From: Bacteroidia bacterium
GTDB lineage: Bacteria; Bacteroidota; Bacteroidia; UKL13-3
Direction of reading: 5' to 3'
Assembly (NCBI GenBank): GCA_021740845.1
Contig: JAIOYZ010000005.1
Location: 100,237 to 164,236 of the forward strand
DNA: 64,000 bases
The position numbers and the translations under genes were made by a program. Below, piece by piece: positions 27,392 through 35,396 of this stretch. Every line of letters begins with the position of its first letter. The first letter of the stretch is position 1. The notes beneath the pieces were generated by a model that worked only from the letters and a program-made list of their open reading frames with translations, searched no databases and was not told the DNA's origin.

Positions 27392-29356
27392 ATGTTTAAA
27401 CGCCTTATTACCCTAGTATTAGTGCTAAACCTAAGTCAGGTTTTTGGCCAATTTTCGATGCCACATAAATTCAATAGCAAAGTTGATTTTAGTGCACAAA
27501 CAAAAGCATACGATTTAAAAACAATAGATGAATTTGAGGTAGTTGATGAACGAGTAATTGAATTTGCCTACGACAAGGAAGGCAATTTATTTGAATACTA
27601 TTACCAACATGAAGTTCGCTACGTTAATAGCAATGAGGCAATAGATAGAAACAACAAAATTTATGTTTCCCTTGCCAATGCATTTGAATTAGTTGATTAC
27701 GATGTTAGAGTAATTCTTTCGAACGGTGGAATTAAATCCATAGGTAAAGATGCCTTAAAAGAAGGAACCTCCGAGGACAAACAAAAGGTTCAATATTTTG
27801 CTGTTTCTGGTGCCGAAAAAGGAAGTATGATTGAGTATTATTACCTAATTAAACGTCCAGCACATTTAACTGGCAACATCTATTCATTTCAAGCAGACAA
27901 ACCAAAAGCAAGAGTTATTTTTAAGGTAATTTCTCCAGAAAATTTATTCTTTAAAAGCCAATCGTTTAATGGTTTTCCAAACTTAAGAATAGATACAACC
28001 TTGTCTGAAAGAAACATGCTTGTAGCAGATACCAATGATATTCCTGCCATATTTGACGAGCCTTTTTCTAACGATCAAGCCAATAAGCAAAAGGTAATTT
28101 ACCAATTGTATTACAATACAGCGAAAGGGAAAATTAATCCGTTTAACTACGGTTTGGTGAGCCAATCCATCTTCGAAAATATCTGTAATAAATTAACAAA
28201 AGACGAAGAAAAAGCGCTAGATAAATTAATGAAATCGGCCAATATTAAGTATGCGCCAGATGAGGTAGCTAAGATTAGAGCCATTGAAAATTATGTAAAG
28301 AAAAGCTACAATTTTGTTGAAAGCTCAGATGATAGATTTGCTGATTTGGCATCTATTATGAAGGTTGGAGCACTGAATGAAAACGGCGCCACCAAAATGA
28401 TTTACCACATGTTAACAAGGGCCGGAATTGATAAAGAATTAGTGGTAACAAGTAACCGTTTCAACAACCCATTCGATAAAGAGTTTGAATCTTATGCTTA
28501 CCTAACAAGCTTTTTACTTTATTTCCCTAAACTTGATAAATATTTATGCCCATTTGCTCAAACTTATCGCTTTGGTTTGGTACCTTCTGGATATACCCAT
28601 AATTATGGATTATTTATACGTAAAATAAGCGTAGGCGATTTAAACACGGGAGCGGGAAAAGTAAAATTTATCCCAGCACCTGCTGCAGAAATTACCCAGC
28701 ACAACATGAATATTAAAGCTAAATTAGATGCCAGCGGTGATAGTCTAGACATTGATTTCGACCAAGAATACAAAGGGTATTATGCTCAAACCTACCAATC
28801 TTATTTTGATTATATCCCTAAAGATAAAATGAAGGATTACGAAGAAGGAATTGTGAAATCATTGAACGAAGAAATTACCATTAAGAGCATCAAAATAGAA
28901 AACAAAAAAGCAGATGATTTTATGGTGCTTCCTCTCCTACTTCATAGCAAATTAACTTCGGCACATTTTATAGAAAAAGCTGGTAATAAAATCTTATTGA
29001 AATTTGGAGATTTAATTGGACCACAATCTGAGTTATACCAAGAAAAAGCCCGCCAATTGCCAGTTGAAAACACGTATAACAGAATCTATAATAGAGAAAT
29101 CGTATTTACCATTCCAGAAGGGTATCAAATTAAAAATGCAGAGGAGTTAAACTTGGTGGTTCAACCATTTAAAGAAAAAGGTGATGGATGTGGTTTTACA
29201 GCTTCGTATAAAATGGATGGCCAGAATTTAATTGTGACCTCAACAGAATATTACAACGAAATTTTATTCCCATTGGATCAATACGAAAACTACCGCGCTG
29301 TAATTAATGCGGCAGCTAATTTCAATAAAATTGTATTGGTTTTAGAAAAGAAATAA
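27392..29356 (+). CDS. Exported DUF3857-type paralogue lacking the transglutaminase catalytic residues
   Basis: The product is 654 aa with a short signal peptide (LITLVLVLNLSQVFG). It aligns in architecture with the preceding protein, with a DUF3857 beta-domain and then a helical core near 285-400. Where the active cysteine is expected it reads LNENGATKMIYHML, and no histidine occupies the N-H-x-I position. It is therefore probably a catalytically dead partner, perhaps a regulatory or substrate-binding subunit of the active neighbour. It begins 1 bp after that gene and is followed 4 bp later by the TPR gene. Confidence 0.8.
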   Translation: MFKRLITLVLVLNLSQVFGQFSMPHKFNSKVDFSAQTKAYDLKTIDEFEVVDERVIEFAYDKEGNLFEYYYQHEVRYVNSNEAIDRNNKIYVSLANAFELVDYDVRVILSNGGIKSIGKDALKEGTSEDKQKVQYFAVSGAEKGSMIEYYYLIKRPAHLTGNIYSFQADKPKARVIFKVISPENLFFKSQSFNGFPNLRIDTTLSERNMLVADTNDIPAIFDEPFSNDQANKQKVIYQLYYNTAKGKINPFNYGLVSQSIFENICNKLTKDEEKALDKLMKSANIKYAPDEVAKIRAIENYVKKSYNFVESSDDRFADLASIMKVGALNENGATKMIYHMLTRAGIDKELVVTSNRFNNPFDKEFESYAYLTSFLLYFPKLDKYLCPFAQTYRFGLVPSGYTHNYGLFIRKISVGDLNTGAGKVKFIPAPAAEITQHNMNIKAKLDASGDSLDIDFDQEYKGYYAQTYQSYFDYIPKDKMKDYEEGIVKSLNEEITIKSIKIENKKADDFMVLPLLLHSKLTSAHFIEKAGNKILLKFGDLIGPQSELYQEKARQLPVENTYNRIYNREIVFTIPEGYQIKNAEELNLVVQPFKEKGDGCGFTASYKMDGQNLIVTSTEYYNEILFPLDQYENYRAVINAAANFNKIVLVLEKK

Positions 29357-29360
29357 ATTC

Positions 29361-30293
29361 ATGAAAAAAATTAAAATTTTTATCCTTTTAGTTTTCGGTT
29401 TGAACCCATTTAGTTGGGTTCAAGCCCAAAGCAATTTAGATGCAATTAAAGCTTTGCTTAAAGAAGGTAAATCTAAAAAAGCATTGGAATTGGTGAACAA
29501 AGACATTTCTAAAAATGGCTTTAATATTGAAAATGCATGTATAAAAAGTGAAATCTTGTTTCATATCAATGCCGATGAGGCTTGGGAAAACATGCAGTTA
29601 ACCTTGCAAAAATTCCCTGATGAACCAAGAGCATACAATACAAGAGGTTTGTTTTATTACGAAATAAGGGAGATGAATTTAAGCACCAAAGATTTCACAA
29701 AAGCCTTGGAGTTAAATCCTGACGACTCGTTGAAATTTGAAATTTACATCAACAGAAGCGGCTCATATCACCACGCAGATCAAATTAACCTAGCTATAGC
29801 AGATTGTAGAGAAGCCTTAAAACTAAGACCTAATAATATTGATGGATTAAACAATATGGCCACTACCCTATTTGAAAACAAGGAGTACGATGAGGCTGAA
29901 AAAATCCTTTTGCAAATGAAGGAAATAGACCCAAAATACATGGGTGTTTATGTTAATTTAGGCTACCAAAATCAACAACGAGGATTGTATGAGAAGTCGG
30001 AAAAATATCTATTAGAAGGCTTGGCAATTGAACCTAATAACGGTTTTATCTTAAACAATTTAGGCTATTCACAATACAAATTAGGCAAGAATGCTGAAGC
30101 AATCAAAAACATCAATAAATCACTCAAATACTTTCCTGGCAACTCTTATGCATACCGTAATTTGGCGCTTATTTATTTGGATCAAAACGACAAAGTAAAG
30201 GCTTGCGAAAACATTAGATTATCCCTAGCCAATAAATTTACCCAAATGTATGGCGACGAAATGAAGGATTTGAAAGAAAAAATTTGCCCATAG
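29361..30293 (+). CDS. Exported TPR protein
   Basis: The product is 310 aa with a signal peptide ending near WVQAQ. The rest is tandem tetratricopeptide repeats (about 25-300). Typical units include AYNTRGLFYYEIREMNLSTK and GVYVNLGYQNQQRGLYEKSE. TPR solenoids bind protein partners, and the operon context suggests it assembles or anchors the MORN and transglutaminase-like proteins. It ends 46 bp before mnmE. A copy of the dispersed repeat (29397-29406) encodes GLNP inside the signal peptide. Confidence 0.85.
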   Translation: MKKIKIFILLVFGLNPFSWVQAQSNLDAIKALLKEGKSKKALELVNKDISKNGFNIENACIKSEILFHINADEAWENMQLTLQKFPDEPRAYNTRGLFYYEIREMNLSTKDFTKALELNPDDSLKFEIYINRSGSYHHADQINLAIADCREALKLRPNNIDGLNNMATTLFENKEYDEAEKILLQMKEIDPKYMGVYVNLGYQNQQRGLYEKSEKYLLEGLAIEPNNGFILNNLGYSQYKLGKNAEAIKNINKSLKYFPGNSYAYRNLALIYLDQNDKVKACENIRLSLANKFTQMYGDEMKDLKEKICP

Positions 30294-30339
30294 AAATACG
30301 CTTTTATTTGCTTTTGGGATTTTGCTTACCTTAGCGCCC

Positions 30340-31722
30340 ATGGCAATGAACCAATACCATATAGAAGATACAATTTGCGCTTTGGCAACTCCTGCAGGCG
30401 TGGGAGCCATTGGCGTTTTACGTATAAGCGGCAAAAAAGCCATTGCCTTGGTTAACCAATCGTTTAAGGGAGCAAACCTAGAAAATGTTGCATCACACAC
30501 CCTCCATTTGGGAAAAATAATGGATCAAAATTCTGTTGTAGATGAAGTTTTGGCAAGTGTTTTTGTTGAACCAAAAAGTTATACTGGAGAAAACACAATT
30601 GAGTTAAGTTGTCATGGTTCGCCTTATATCCAACAACGTATTTTACAGGTTTTAGTAAATAACGGCGCACGTTTGGCTCAACCCGGAGAATTTACTTTGC
30701 GAGCATTTCTCAACAAAAAACTAGATTTATCACAAGCCGAAGCAGTGGCAGATTTAATTGCTTCTAACTCAGAAATGAGTCATAAAACGGCCATGAACCA
30801 AATGCGCGGAGGCTTCTCCAAAGAGATAGCCAACCTAAAGGAAAAATTGGTAAACTTTGCATCTCTGATAGAATTAGAATTAGATTTTAGCGAAGAAGAT
30901 GTGGAATTTGCCAGCAGGCCAGAACTCAAAGAACTTGTAATACATTTACATGGTTTGATCCAAAATTTGGTTCAGACCTTTAAAATGGGAAATGCCATAA
31001 AAAACGGCGTACCTACCGTTATTGCAGGAAGACCAAATGCCGGAAAATCTACACTCTTGAATGCTTTAGTAAAAGAAGATAGGGCAATTGTTAGTCATAT
31101 AGCCGGCACCACGCGCGATACCATTGAAGAGGCATTTGTAATTGAAGGCATAGTTTTTAGACTAATAGACACCGCTGGAATACGCGAGCATACAGCCGAT
31201 ATTATTGAGAGCATTGGAATAGAAAAAACCTACGAAAAAATTAGGCAAGCCAGCATTGTTTTGTACTTGTTTGATGTAACTGAAACTAGCGCAGAAAACT
31301 TGGAAAAAGAGTTAAAACCCTTTGAAGAATTGGGTTCGGTAATTATTCCAATTGGCAATAAAATAGATCTGGCTGAACCAAAAGTAACAGCCGAAAAGTT
31401 TGGCCACCGCAGTGATATTTTGTTTATCTCATCAAAGGAAGGCATTGCCATGGAGCAATTGAACCAGCGCTTAAAAATGGTTATAGAAAAAGACAAAGTA
31501 AACAACGATGTTATCATCACCAATATTAGGCATTACCAAGCATTGAGTTTGGCCTCCGAATCATTGGAGCAAGTATTAAACAATATGAGCACCAACCTCA
31601 CAGGTGAACTCCTAGCCTTTGATATCCGCAAAGCCCTCTTCCACCTCGGCGAAATAGTTGGGGACGTAAGCACAGACGACCTTTTAGCAAATATCTTTAG
31701 CAAGTTTTGTATTGGAAAGTAG
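30340..31722 (+). CDS. mnmE: tRNA modification GTPase MnmE
   Basis: The product is 460 aa from the ATG at 30340 (a second ATG at 30346 is equally possible). MnmE with MnmG installs carboxymethylaminomethyl groups on wobble U34. The N-terminal domain starts EDTICALATPAGVGAIG. The G domain has G1 GRPNAGKST, G3 DTAGIREH and G4 GNKID, and the C-terminal catalytic motif is FCIGK. The last 18 bp, including the stop, form the left attachment site of the mobile element that follows, so integration left the coding sequence complete. A promoter-like TTG-N16-TACCTTAG (30327-30334) lies at the 5' end. Confidence 0.96.
   Translation: MAMNQYHIEDTICALATPAGVGAIGVLRISGKKAIALVNQSFKGANLENVASHTLHLGKIMDQNSVVDEVLASVFVEPKSYTGENTIELSCHGSPYIQQRILQVLVNNGARLAQPGEFTLRAFLNKKLDLSQAEAVADLIASNSEMSHKTAMNQMRGGFSKEIANLKEKLVNFASLIELELDFSEEDVEFASRPELKELVIHLHGLIQNLVQTFKMGNAIKNGVPTVIAGRPNAGKSTLLNALVKEDRAIVSHIAGTTRDTIEEAFVIEGIVFRLIDTAGIREHTADIIESIGIEKTYEKIRQASIVLYLFDVTETSAENLEKELKPFEELGSVIIPIGNKIDLAEPKVTAEKFGHRSDILFISSKEGIAMEQLNQRLKMVIEKDKVNNDVIITNIRHYQALSLASESLEQVLNNMSTNLTGELLAFDIRKALFHLGEIVGDVSTDDLLANIFSKFCIGK
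31705..31722 (+). repeat. Left attachment site (attL core) in mnmE
   Basis: TTTTGTATTGGAAAGTAG forms the final codons of mnmE (F-C-I-G-K-stop). It matches 31705 against 39745 at 17 of 18 positions in direct orientation. This is the position used by SGI1-type islands, whose 18-bp repeats also encode the MnmE C-terminus. Confidence 0.85.
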
Positions 31723-31769
31723 CATACACAAAACAAACAAATACTAAATTATTAAATAACCATACAAAT

Positions 31770-31790
31770 CCCTATAAAACAGGGCTTTTT
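31770..31790 (+). terminator. Short terminator after mnmE, inside the element
   Basis: CCCT (31770-31773) and AGGG (31781-31784) form a 4-bp stem followed by C and six T. It is weak, but it is placed to stop mnmE transcription before it enters the element. Confidence 0.4.
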
Positions 31791-31826
31791 TAATATTTTT
31801 AATTATACGTTTGTCAATTAATACTA

Positions 31827-31857
31827 TTGATTTATTTATCAAATGTTTGTACCTTCG
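31827..31857 (+). promoter_or_regulatory. Candidate promoter of the element's first operon
   Basis: TTG at 31827-31829, a 20-bp spacer and TACCTTCG at 31850-31857 fit the Bacteroidota TTG/TAnnTTTG layout with one mismatch. The -7 box overlaps the first of two TTGTACC repeats, so whatever binds those would control this promoter. Confidence 0.5.
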
Positions 31858-31883
31858 TTGTACCTTAAAGGCATGAGGTACAA
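31847..31883 (+). repeat. Left TTGTACC repeat cluster
   Basis: TTGTACC occurs at 31847-31853 and 31858-31864 (11 bp apart) and inverted (GGTACAA) at 31877-31883. TTGTACCT (31858-31865) and AGGTACAA (31876-31883) form an 8-bp inverted repeat. The direct pair has a near-identical counterpart just inside the right att site. Confidence 0.6.
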
Positions 31884-31889
31884 AAATTG

Positions 31890-31929
31890 AGGGCATAGCC
31901 CTTTTTATTTTGCACTTAATTGCACTTAA
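31890..31929 (+). promoter_or_regulatory. Leader hairpin with T-tract and tandem TTGCACTTAA
   Basis: AGGGC (31890-31894) pairs with GCCCT (31898-31902) around ATA and is followed by TTTTATTT, an intrinsic-terminator shape within the 5' leader of the first gene. Directly after it TTGCACTTAA is repeated at 31910-31919 and 31920-31929. Attenuation or excisionase binding is possible. Confidence 0.4.
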
Positions 31930-31959
31930 AGCTACCTAACAACATTAATGTATATTTAA

Positions 31960-32511
31960 ATGAGTTCAAAGATTGAGGTTTTAAGGATTTGCGAGCAATG
32001 TAATAAAGAATTTACAGCACGAACCACTGTTACCCGTTTCTGTTCCCATAAATGCGCAAGCACAGCACATAAACAAAAGTTAAGGAATGGAAAGATTGAG
32101 GAAAGTAACATCCAAACCAAGCAAGTAAGAAACCAACCAATTGAAGAACTCAAAGCAAAAGAGTTTTTAACCGTTCGTGAGGTTGCCCGATTACTTAACT
32201 GTTCAATACGTTCAGTTTATTACTACATTGATGATGGAAGTATTAAAGCCGTAAATTTAGGGCAAAGAATAACAAGGGTTAAGCGTTCCGAAATTGATAA
32301 ACTATTTGAACAACCCAAGCCTTTAATAAGTCAAGCTGAACAAAAGGAATTAAACATTTCAGATTGTTATAATCTTTCAGAAATACAAATCAAATTTGGT
32401 GTATCTGAAAAGGCATTACATGATATTATCAAAAGGAACACCATACCCAAAATAAGGAAAGGCAAATTTGCATACGTTCCGAAAACCGAAATTGATAAAA
32501 TATTGAATTAA
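31960..32511 (+). CDS. Zinc-ribbon plus double helix-turn-helix protein (excisionase-like)
   Basis: The product is 183 aa. It has an N-terminal C-x2-C ... C-x3-C zinc ribbon (residues about 11-32, CEQCN and CSHKC). Next comes a MerR/excisionase-type winged helix (about 65-110, LTVREVARLLNCSIRSVYYY and a wing ending ITRVKRSEID), then a second HTH (about 135-180, LSEIQIKFGVSEKALHDI). Such proteins next to tyrosine integrases act as excisionase or directionality factors or as repressors. It is the first gene of the element, 20 bp before the integrase gene and downstream of a leader with paired TTGTACC sites. Confidence 0.75.
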   Translation: MSSKIEVLRICEQCNKEFTARTTVTRFCSHKCASTAHKQKLRNGKIEESNIQTKQVRNQPIEELKAKEFLTVREVARLLNCSIRSVYYYIDDGSIKAVNLGQRITRVKRSEIDKLFEQPKPLISQAEQKELNISDCYNLSEIQIKFGVSEKALHDIIKRNTIPKIRKGKFAYVPKTEIDKILN

Positions 32512-32531
32512 CCCCAAAGCGATAAAAGACC

Positions 32532-33674
32532 ATGGCAATCAAAGTAAAGTTAAGAGAAAAGAAGATTTCAGGAAATAGACATAGTTTGTATTTAGATTTT
32601 TACCCAGCTATTCCACACCCAGAAACTGGTAAACCAACCAGAAGGGATTTTTTGGGCTTGTACCTATTTGATAAATCAAAGAATCCATTTGACAAACAAC
32701 ATAACAAAGAAACTTTGCAGCTTGCCGAACAGATAAGGCAAAAACGTGAAAACCACTTGAACAAGCCCGAAATATACACAGGGTACGAAAAGGAACAACT
32801 AAAAATTAAGGAGAAGAGCGAACAGAATTTTGTTGAGTATTTCAAAAGCCTTGCCGACAAACGTAAAGCAAGTAACCACGATAACTGGGTTTCAGCTTAC
32901 AATTACCTTAATACATTCACAAATGGAAATTTGAAATTTGCCAATCTTAACGAAAATTTTTGTAATGCGTTCAAAGAGTATTTACTCACTACCAAAAGCA
33001 ACAAGAGCATCAAAAAAAGCCTTGCCATAAATTCAGCAGTTTCCTATTTCAATAAATTAAAAGCCACTTTAAAGCAAGCTAATATTGATGGGTATTTATC
33101 CAGCGACCTAAACTCGAAGATTAAACAAATTAAAACAGACGAAACTAAAAGGAACTTCTTAACCATTGAAGAACTTAACAGCCTTGTAAAAACAGAATGT
33201 AATAATCCATTACTGAAACGTGCCGCAATATTTTCAGCTCTTACTGGGTTGAGGTTTTCGGATATTAAAAACCTAATCTGGGGCGAATTGGAATACATTG
33301 AAGGCAATGGCTATTTTATTCAGTTCAAACAACAAAAAACAAAAGGGGTTGAAATGATGCCTATTTCTGAACAAGCATACAGCTTATTAGGTGAACGCAA
33401 AGAACCGACTGACAAAATATTTGAGGGACTAACTTATTCAGCATACGAAAACAAACACCTCGCAAAATGGATAGGTTTGGCAGGCATAACTAAAGACATA
33501 ACCTTTCATTGTTTTAGGCATACGTTTGCAACATTACAGCTATCAAAGGGAACTGATATTTACACCGTTTCAAAAATGCTAGGACACCGTGAATTAAAAA
33601 CTACACAGATTTATGCAAAGATAATAGACCAAACTAAACGTGAGGCGGCTGATAAAATTCATATTGATTTATAA
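32532..33674 (+). CDS. Tyrosine-type site-specific integrase
   Basis: The product is 380 aa. It has an N-terminal arm-binding region (about 1-90), a SAM-like core-binding domain (about 95-200) and a catalytic domain (about 205-375). Catalytic residues visible are R in ALTGLRFSDI, H-x-x-R in FHCFRHTFATL, the LGHRELKTT histidine and the nucleophile Y in QIYAKI near the C-terminus. This is the common Bacteroidota integrase type. Its position close to an 18-bp repeat in the end of mnmE makes it the enzyme that most likely recombines that site. Confidence 0.95.
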   Translation: MAIKVKLREKKISGNRHSLYLDFYPAIPHPETGKPTRRDFLGLYLFDKSKNPFDKQHNKETLQLAEQIRQKRENHLNKPEIYTGYEKEQLKIKEKSEQNFVEYFKSLADKRKASNHDNWVSAYNYLNTFTNGNLKFANLNENFCNAFKEYLLTTKSNKSIKKSLAINSAVSYFNKLKATLKQANIDGYLSSDLNSKIKQIKTDETKRNFLTIEELNSLVKTECNNPLLKRAAIFSALTGLRFSDIKNLIWGELEYIEGNGYFIQFKQQKTKGVEMMPISEQAYSLLGERKEPTDKIFEGLTYSAYENKHLAKWIGLAGITKDITFHCFRHTFATLQLSKGTDIYTVSKMLGHRELKTTQIYAKIIDQTKREAADKIHIDL

Positions 33675-33696
33675 GTAAAAAAATATTCAAAAACAA

Positions 33697-34737
33697 ATGA
33701 AAACAAAGGCAAATTCACCCCAAGCAATAAACAATAAAATTGCTGAAGATGTAAAAAAAGAAATTTCCTTTTTGGTTGATGGTAAAGATAAGACAGAATT
33801 TATTTTACCAGAAAAAAATCATCTAAATAAAGGATTATTTATTTATTGTCCTTTGCGAAAAATTACCTCAAATGGGAAATATTCAAAAGATGGTGAAATT
33901 GGGAACGTGAAACAATTTTACATTGATTACTCAATAATGTTAAAACTTAATGCCCTTTTCAACGATTTTAAAATACCAACAAATTTACATAAAGACCTTA
34001 TAGTGGCTTTCTTAAGTATGACATTTGCATCAACTACGAATTTATCAAACGATATTTCTATGAAGGAGCAAATAAAGGGCTCAAAAGAATTTATGGAACT
34101 TATGGAATTTCTTGAAGGATTAACTGATAATAGCTTGAAAATTGTTGAGGTTAAAATAAGATACAAGGATACAATAAAGGAAAAGAATTCAAATACTAAA
34201 CTATCATCTGAAAATTTCAAAAGTTTATCCATTGGGGGTAATATTGGCTTGAATAGTGTTAAGGATGCTTTACTTAAATATAAGGCCATGGAGGATTATG
34301 GCATATTAATAAAAACATATGGAGTTTATAAAAAAAGAGGATTTCCAAATTTGATTGGAAAAAGCAAAAATCATGAAAAATACAATCAAGAATATTTAGC
34401 AAGTGTGATTTTCGATTACCTAAGGAACAGCTTGTTTAAACCTCTATTTCAACTAAATCAATTAGATGATAATAAGAAATTTCAAACTGAGCTAAAAAAA
34501 TATAAAGGGATGTATCCTAGAGATAAAATGTACCTTTTTATTTCAAAGCTAATGATTTTATCTGGCTTAATTCACCTAGAAGCTGAATCTGACCACACAC
34601 AGCAAATTGACCTTATCAAAAAGAAACTTGAAAAAAAACTGAAAGATGAAAGAGATTATGTGGATTTAACAAATAAACTTAATTCTGAACCAGAGAATAA
34701 TGCATATATAGCCACCCAATTTAATTGGAATTTCTAA
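33697..34737 (+). CDS. Unrecognised element protein, 346 aa
   Basis: I do not recognise this protein. It has no signal peptide or membrane segment and is lysine-rich and mostly helical. It starts 22 bp after the integrase stop and is in the same orientation. The central part contains NGKYSKDGEIGNVKQFYID (about 55-73), and the C-terminal 40 residues form a charged helix (KKKLEKKLKDERDYVDL). Its place between integrase and replication genes suggests a regulatory or DNA-maintenance role, but that is inference. Codon use is noticeably richer in A than in the flanking housekeeping genes. Confidence 0.7.
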   Translation: MKTKANSPQAINNKIAEDVKKEISFLVDGKDKTEFILPEKNHLNKGLFIYCPLRKITSNGKYSKDGEIGNVKQFYIDYSIMLKLNALFNDFKIPTNLHKDLIVAFLSMTFASTTNLSNDISMKEQIKGSKEFMELMEFLEGLTDNSLKIVEVKIRYKDTIKEKNSNTKLSSENFKSLSIGGNIGLNSVKDALLKYKAMEDYGILIKTYGVYKKRGFPNLIGKSKNHEKYNQEYLASVIFDYLRNSLFKPLFQLNQLDDNKKFQTELKKYKGMYPRDKMYLFISKLMILSGLIHLEAESDHTQQIDLIKKKLEKKLKDERDYVDLTNKLNSEPENNAYIATQFNWNF

Positions 34738-34809
34738 AAAGGGAAAAACTAGCCTCTAAAATATTCACCATTTTTCTCTAAATCCATTAAGCAATAAACA
34801 TGAAAATTG

Positions 34810-34840
34810 TTGTACTAAACAGATAAAAATAATAGTACAA
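34810..34840 (+). promoter_or_regulatory. Inverted repeat TTGTACTA/TAGTACAA just before the HTH gene
   Basis: TTGTACTA (34810-34817) and TAGTACAA (34833-34840) form a perfect 8-bp inverted repeat with a 15-bp spacer, ending one base before the ATG at 34842. The position suggests an autoregulatory operator. It shares TTGTAC with the end-proximal repeats. Confidence 0.45.
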
Positions 34841-34841
34841 T

Positions 34842-35180
34842 ATGGATTTAACATTTAATGACCTACCAAATGCATTTTATAATCTTACAAATGAAGTAAG
34901 AGAGATAAAAATGTTATTACTTGAAAAAAGCAACGAACAACCAACCGAAACCGACCGTTGGTTTGACCTCAACGAACTTTGTATTTACCATCCCGACAAA
35001 CCCAGTAAGCCCACAGTTTACGGCTGGGTAAATGCTGGTACTATTCCAGTGCACAAAGGCGGTAAAAAGTTGAGGTTTCTAAAATCAGAAATTGATAACT
35101 GGTTGAAGCAAGGCAGAAAAAAAACTTTGGCAGAAGCAAGCAATGAAGCCGAACAATACATTAAAAATAAAAAAGGTTAA
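34842..35180 (+). CDS. Helix-turn-helix protein, AlpA/excisionase type
   Basis: The product is 112 aa. The N-terminal 30 residues form a short coiled helix. A MerR-like winged-helix domain follows (about 38-88): FDLNELCIYHPDKPSKPTVYGWV, then GTIPVHKGGKKLRFLKSEIDNWL. This is the HTH_17 family common in Bacteroidota islands just ahead of replication genes, where members act as excisionases or transcriptional switches. It begins one base after a perfect inverted repeat, consistent with self-regulation, and ends 3 bp before the next small gene. Confidence 0.8.
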   Translation: MDLTFNDLPNAFYNLTNEVREIKMLLLEKSNEQPTETDRWFDLNELCIYHPDKPSKPTVYGWVNAGTIPVHKGGKKLRFLKSEIDNWLKQGRKKTLAEASNEAEQYIKNKKG

Positions 35181-35183
35181 GCT

Positions 35184-35396
35184 ATGCAAGAACATAACTC
35201 AACCTCCAAAAAATCTTTGTCAATTAGTAAGCACAAAGATACAGATATAGTTTGTTTTTTAATAGCTGCAAAATATCTTAAACCACTATTAAATTCTGTT
35301 GTAATTAAACTTGCAAATAGATTTTCTATAACCCCTGAACATTTGGTTATATTAATTGAGGTTAGCCGCAAAGGAGGGTATTTAATATGGAATTGA
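35184..35396 (+). CDS. Small unrecognised element protein, 70 aa
   Basis: The product is a 70-residue protein of unknown function with a hydrophilic N-terminus and a helical middle (DIVCFLIAAKYLKPLLNSVVIKLANRF). It overlaps the start of the ATPase gene by 10 bp and follows the HTH gene by 3 bp, so it is embedded in the operon, which supports it being translated. I see no motif that names it. Confidence 0.55.
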   Translation: MQEHNSTSKKSLSISKHKDTDIVCFLIAAKYLKPLLNSVVIKLANRFSITPEHLVILIEVSRKGGYLIWN

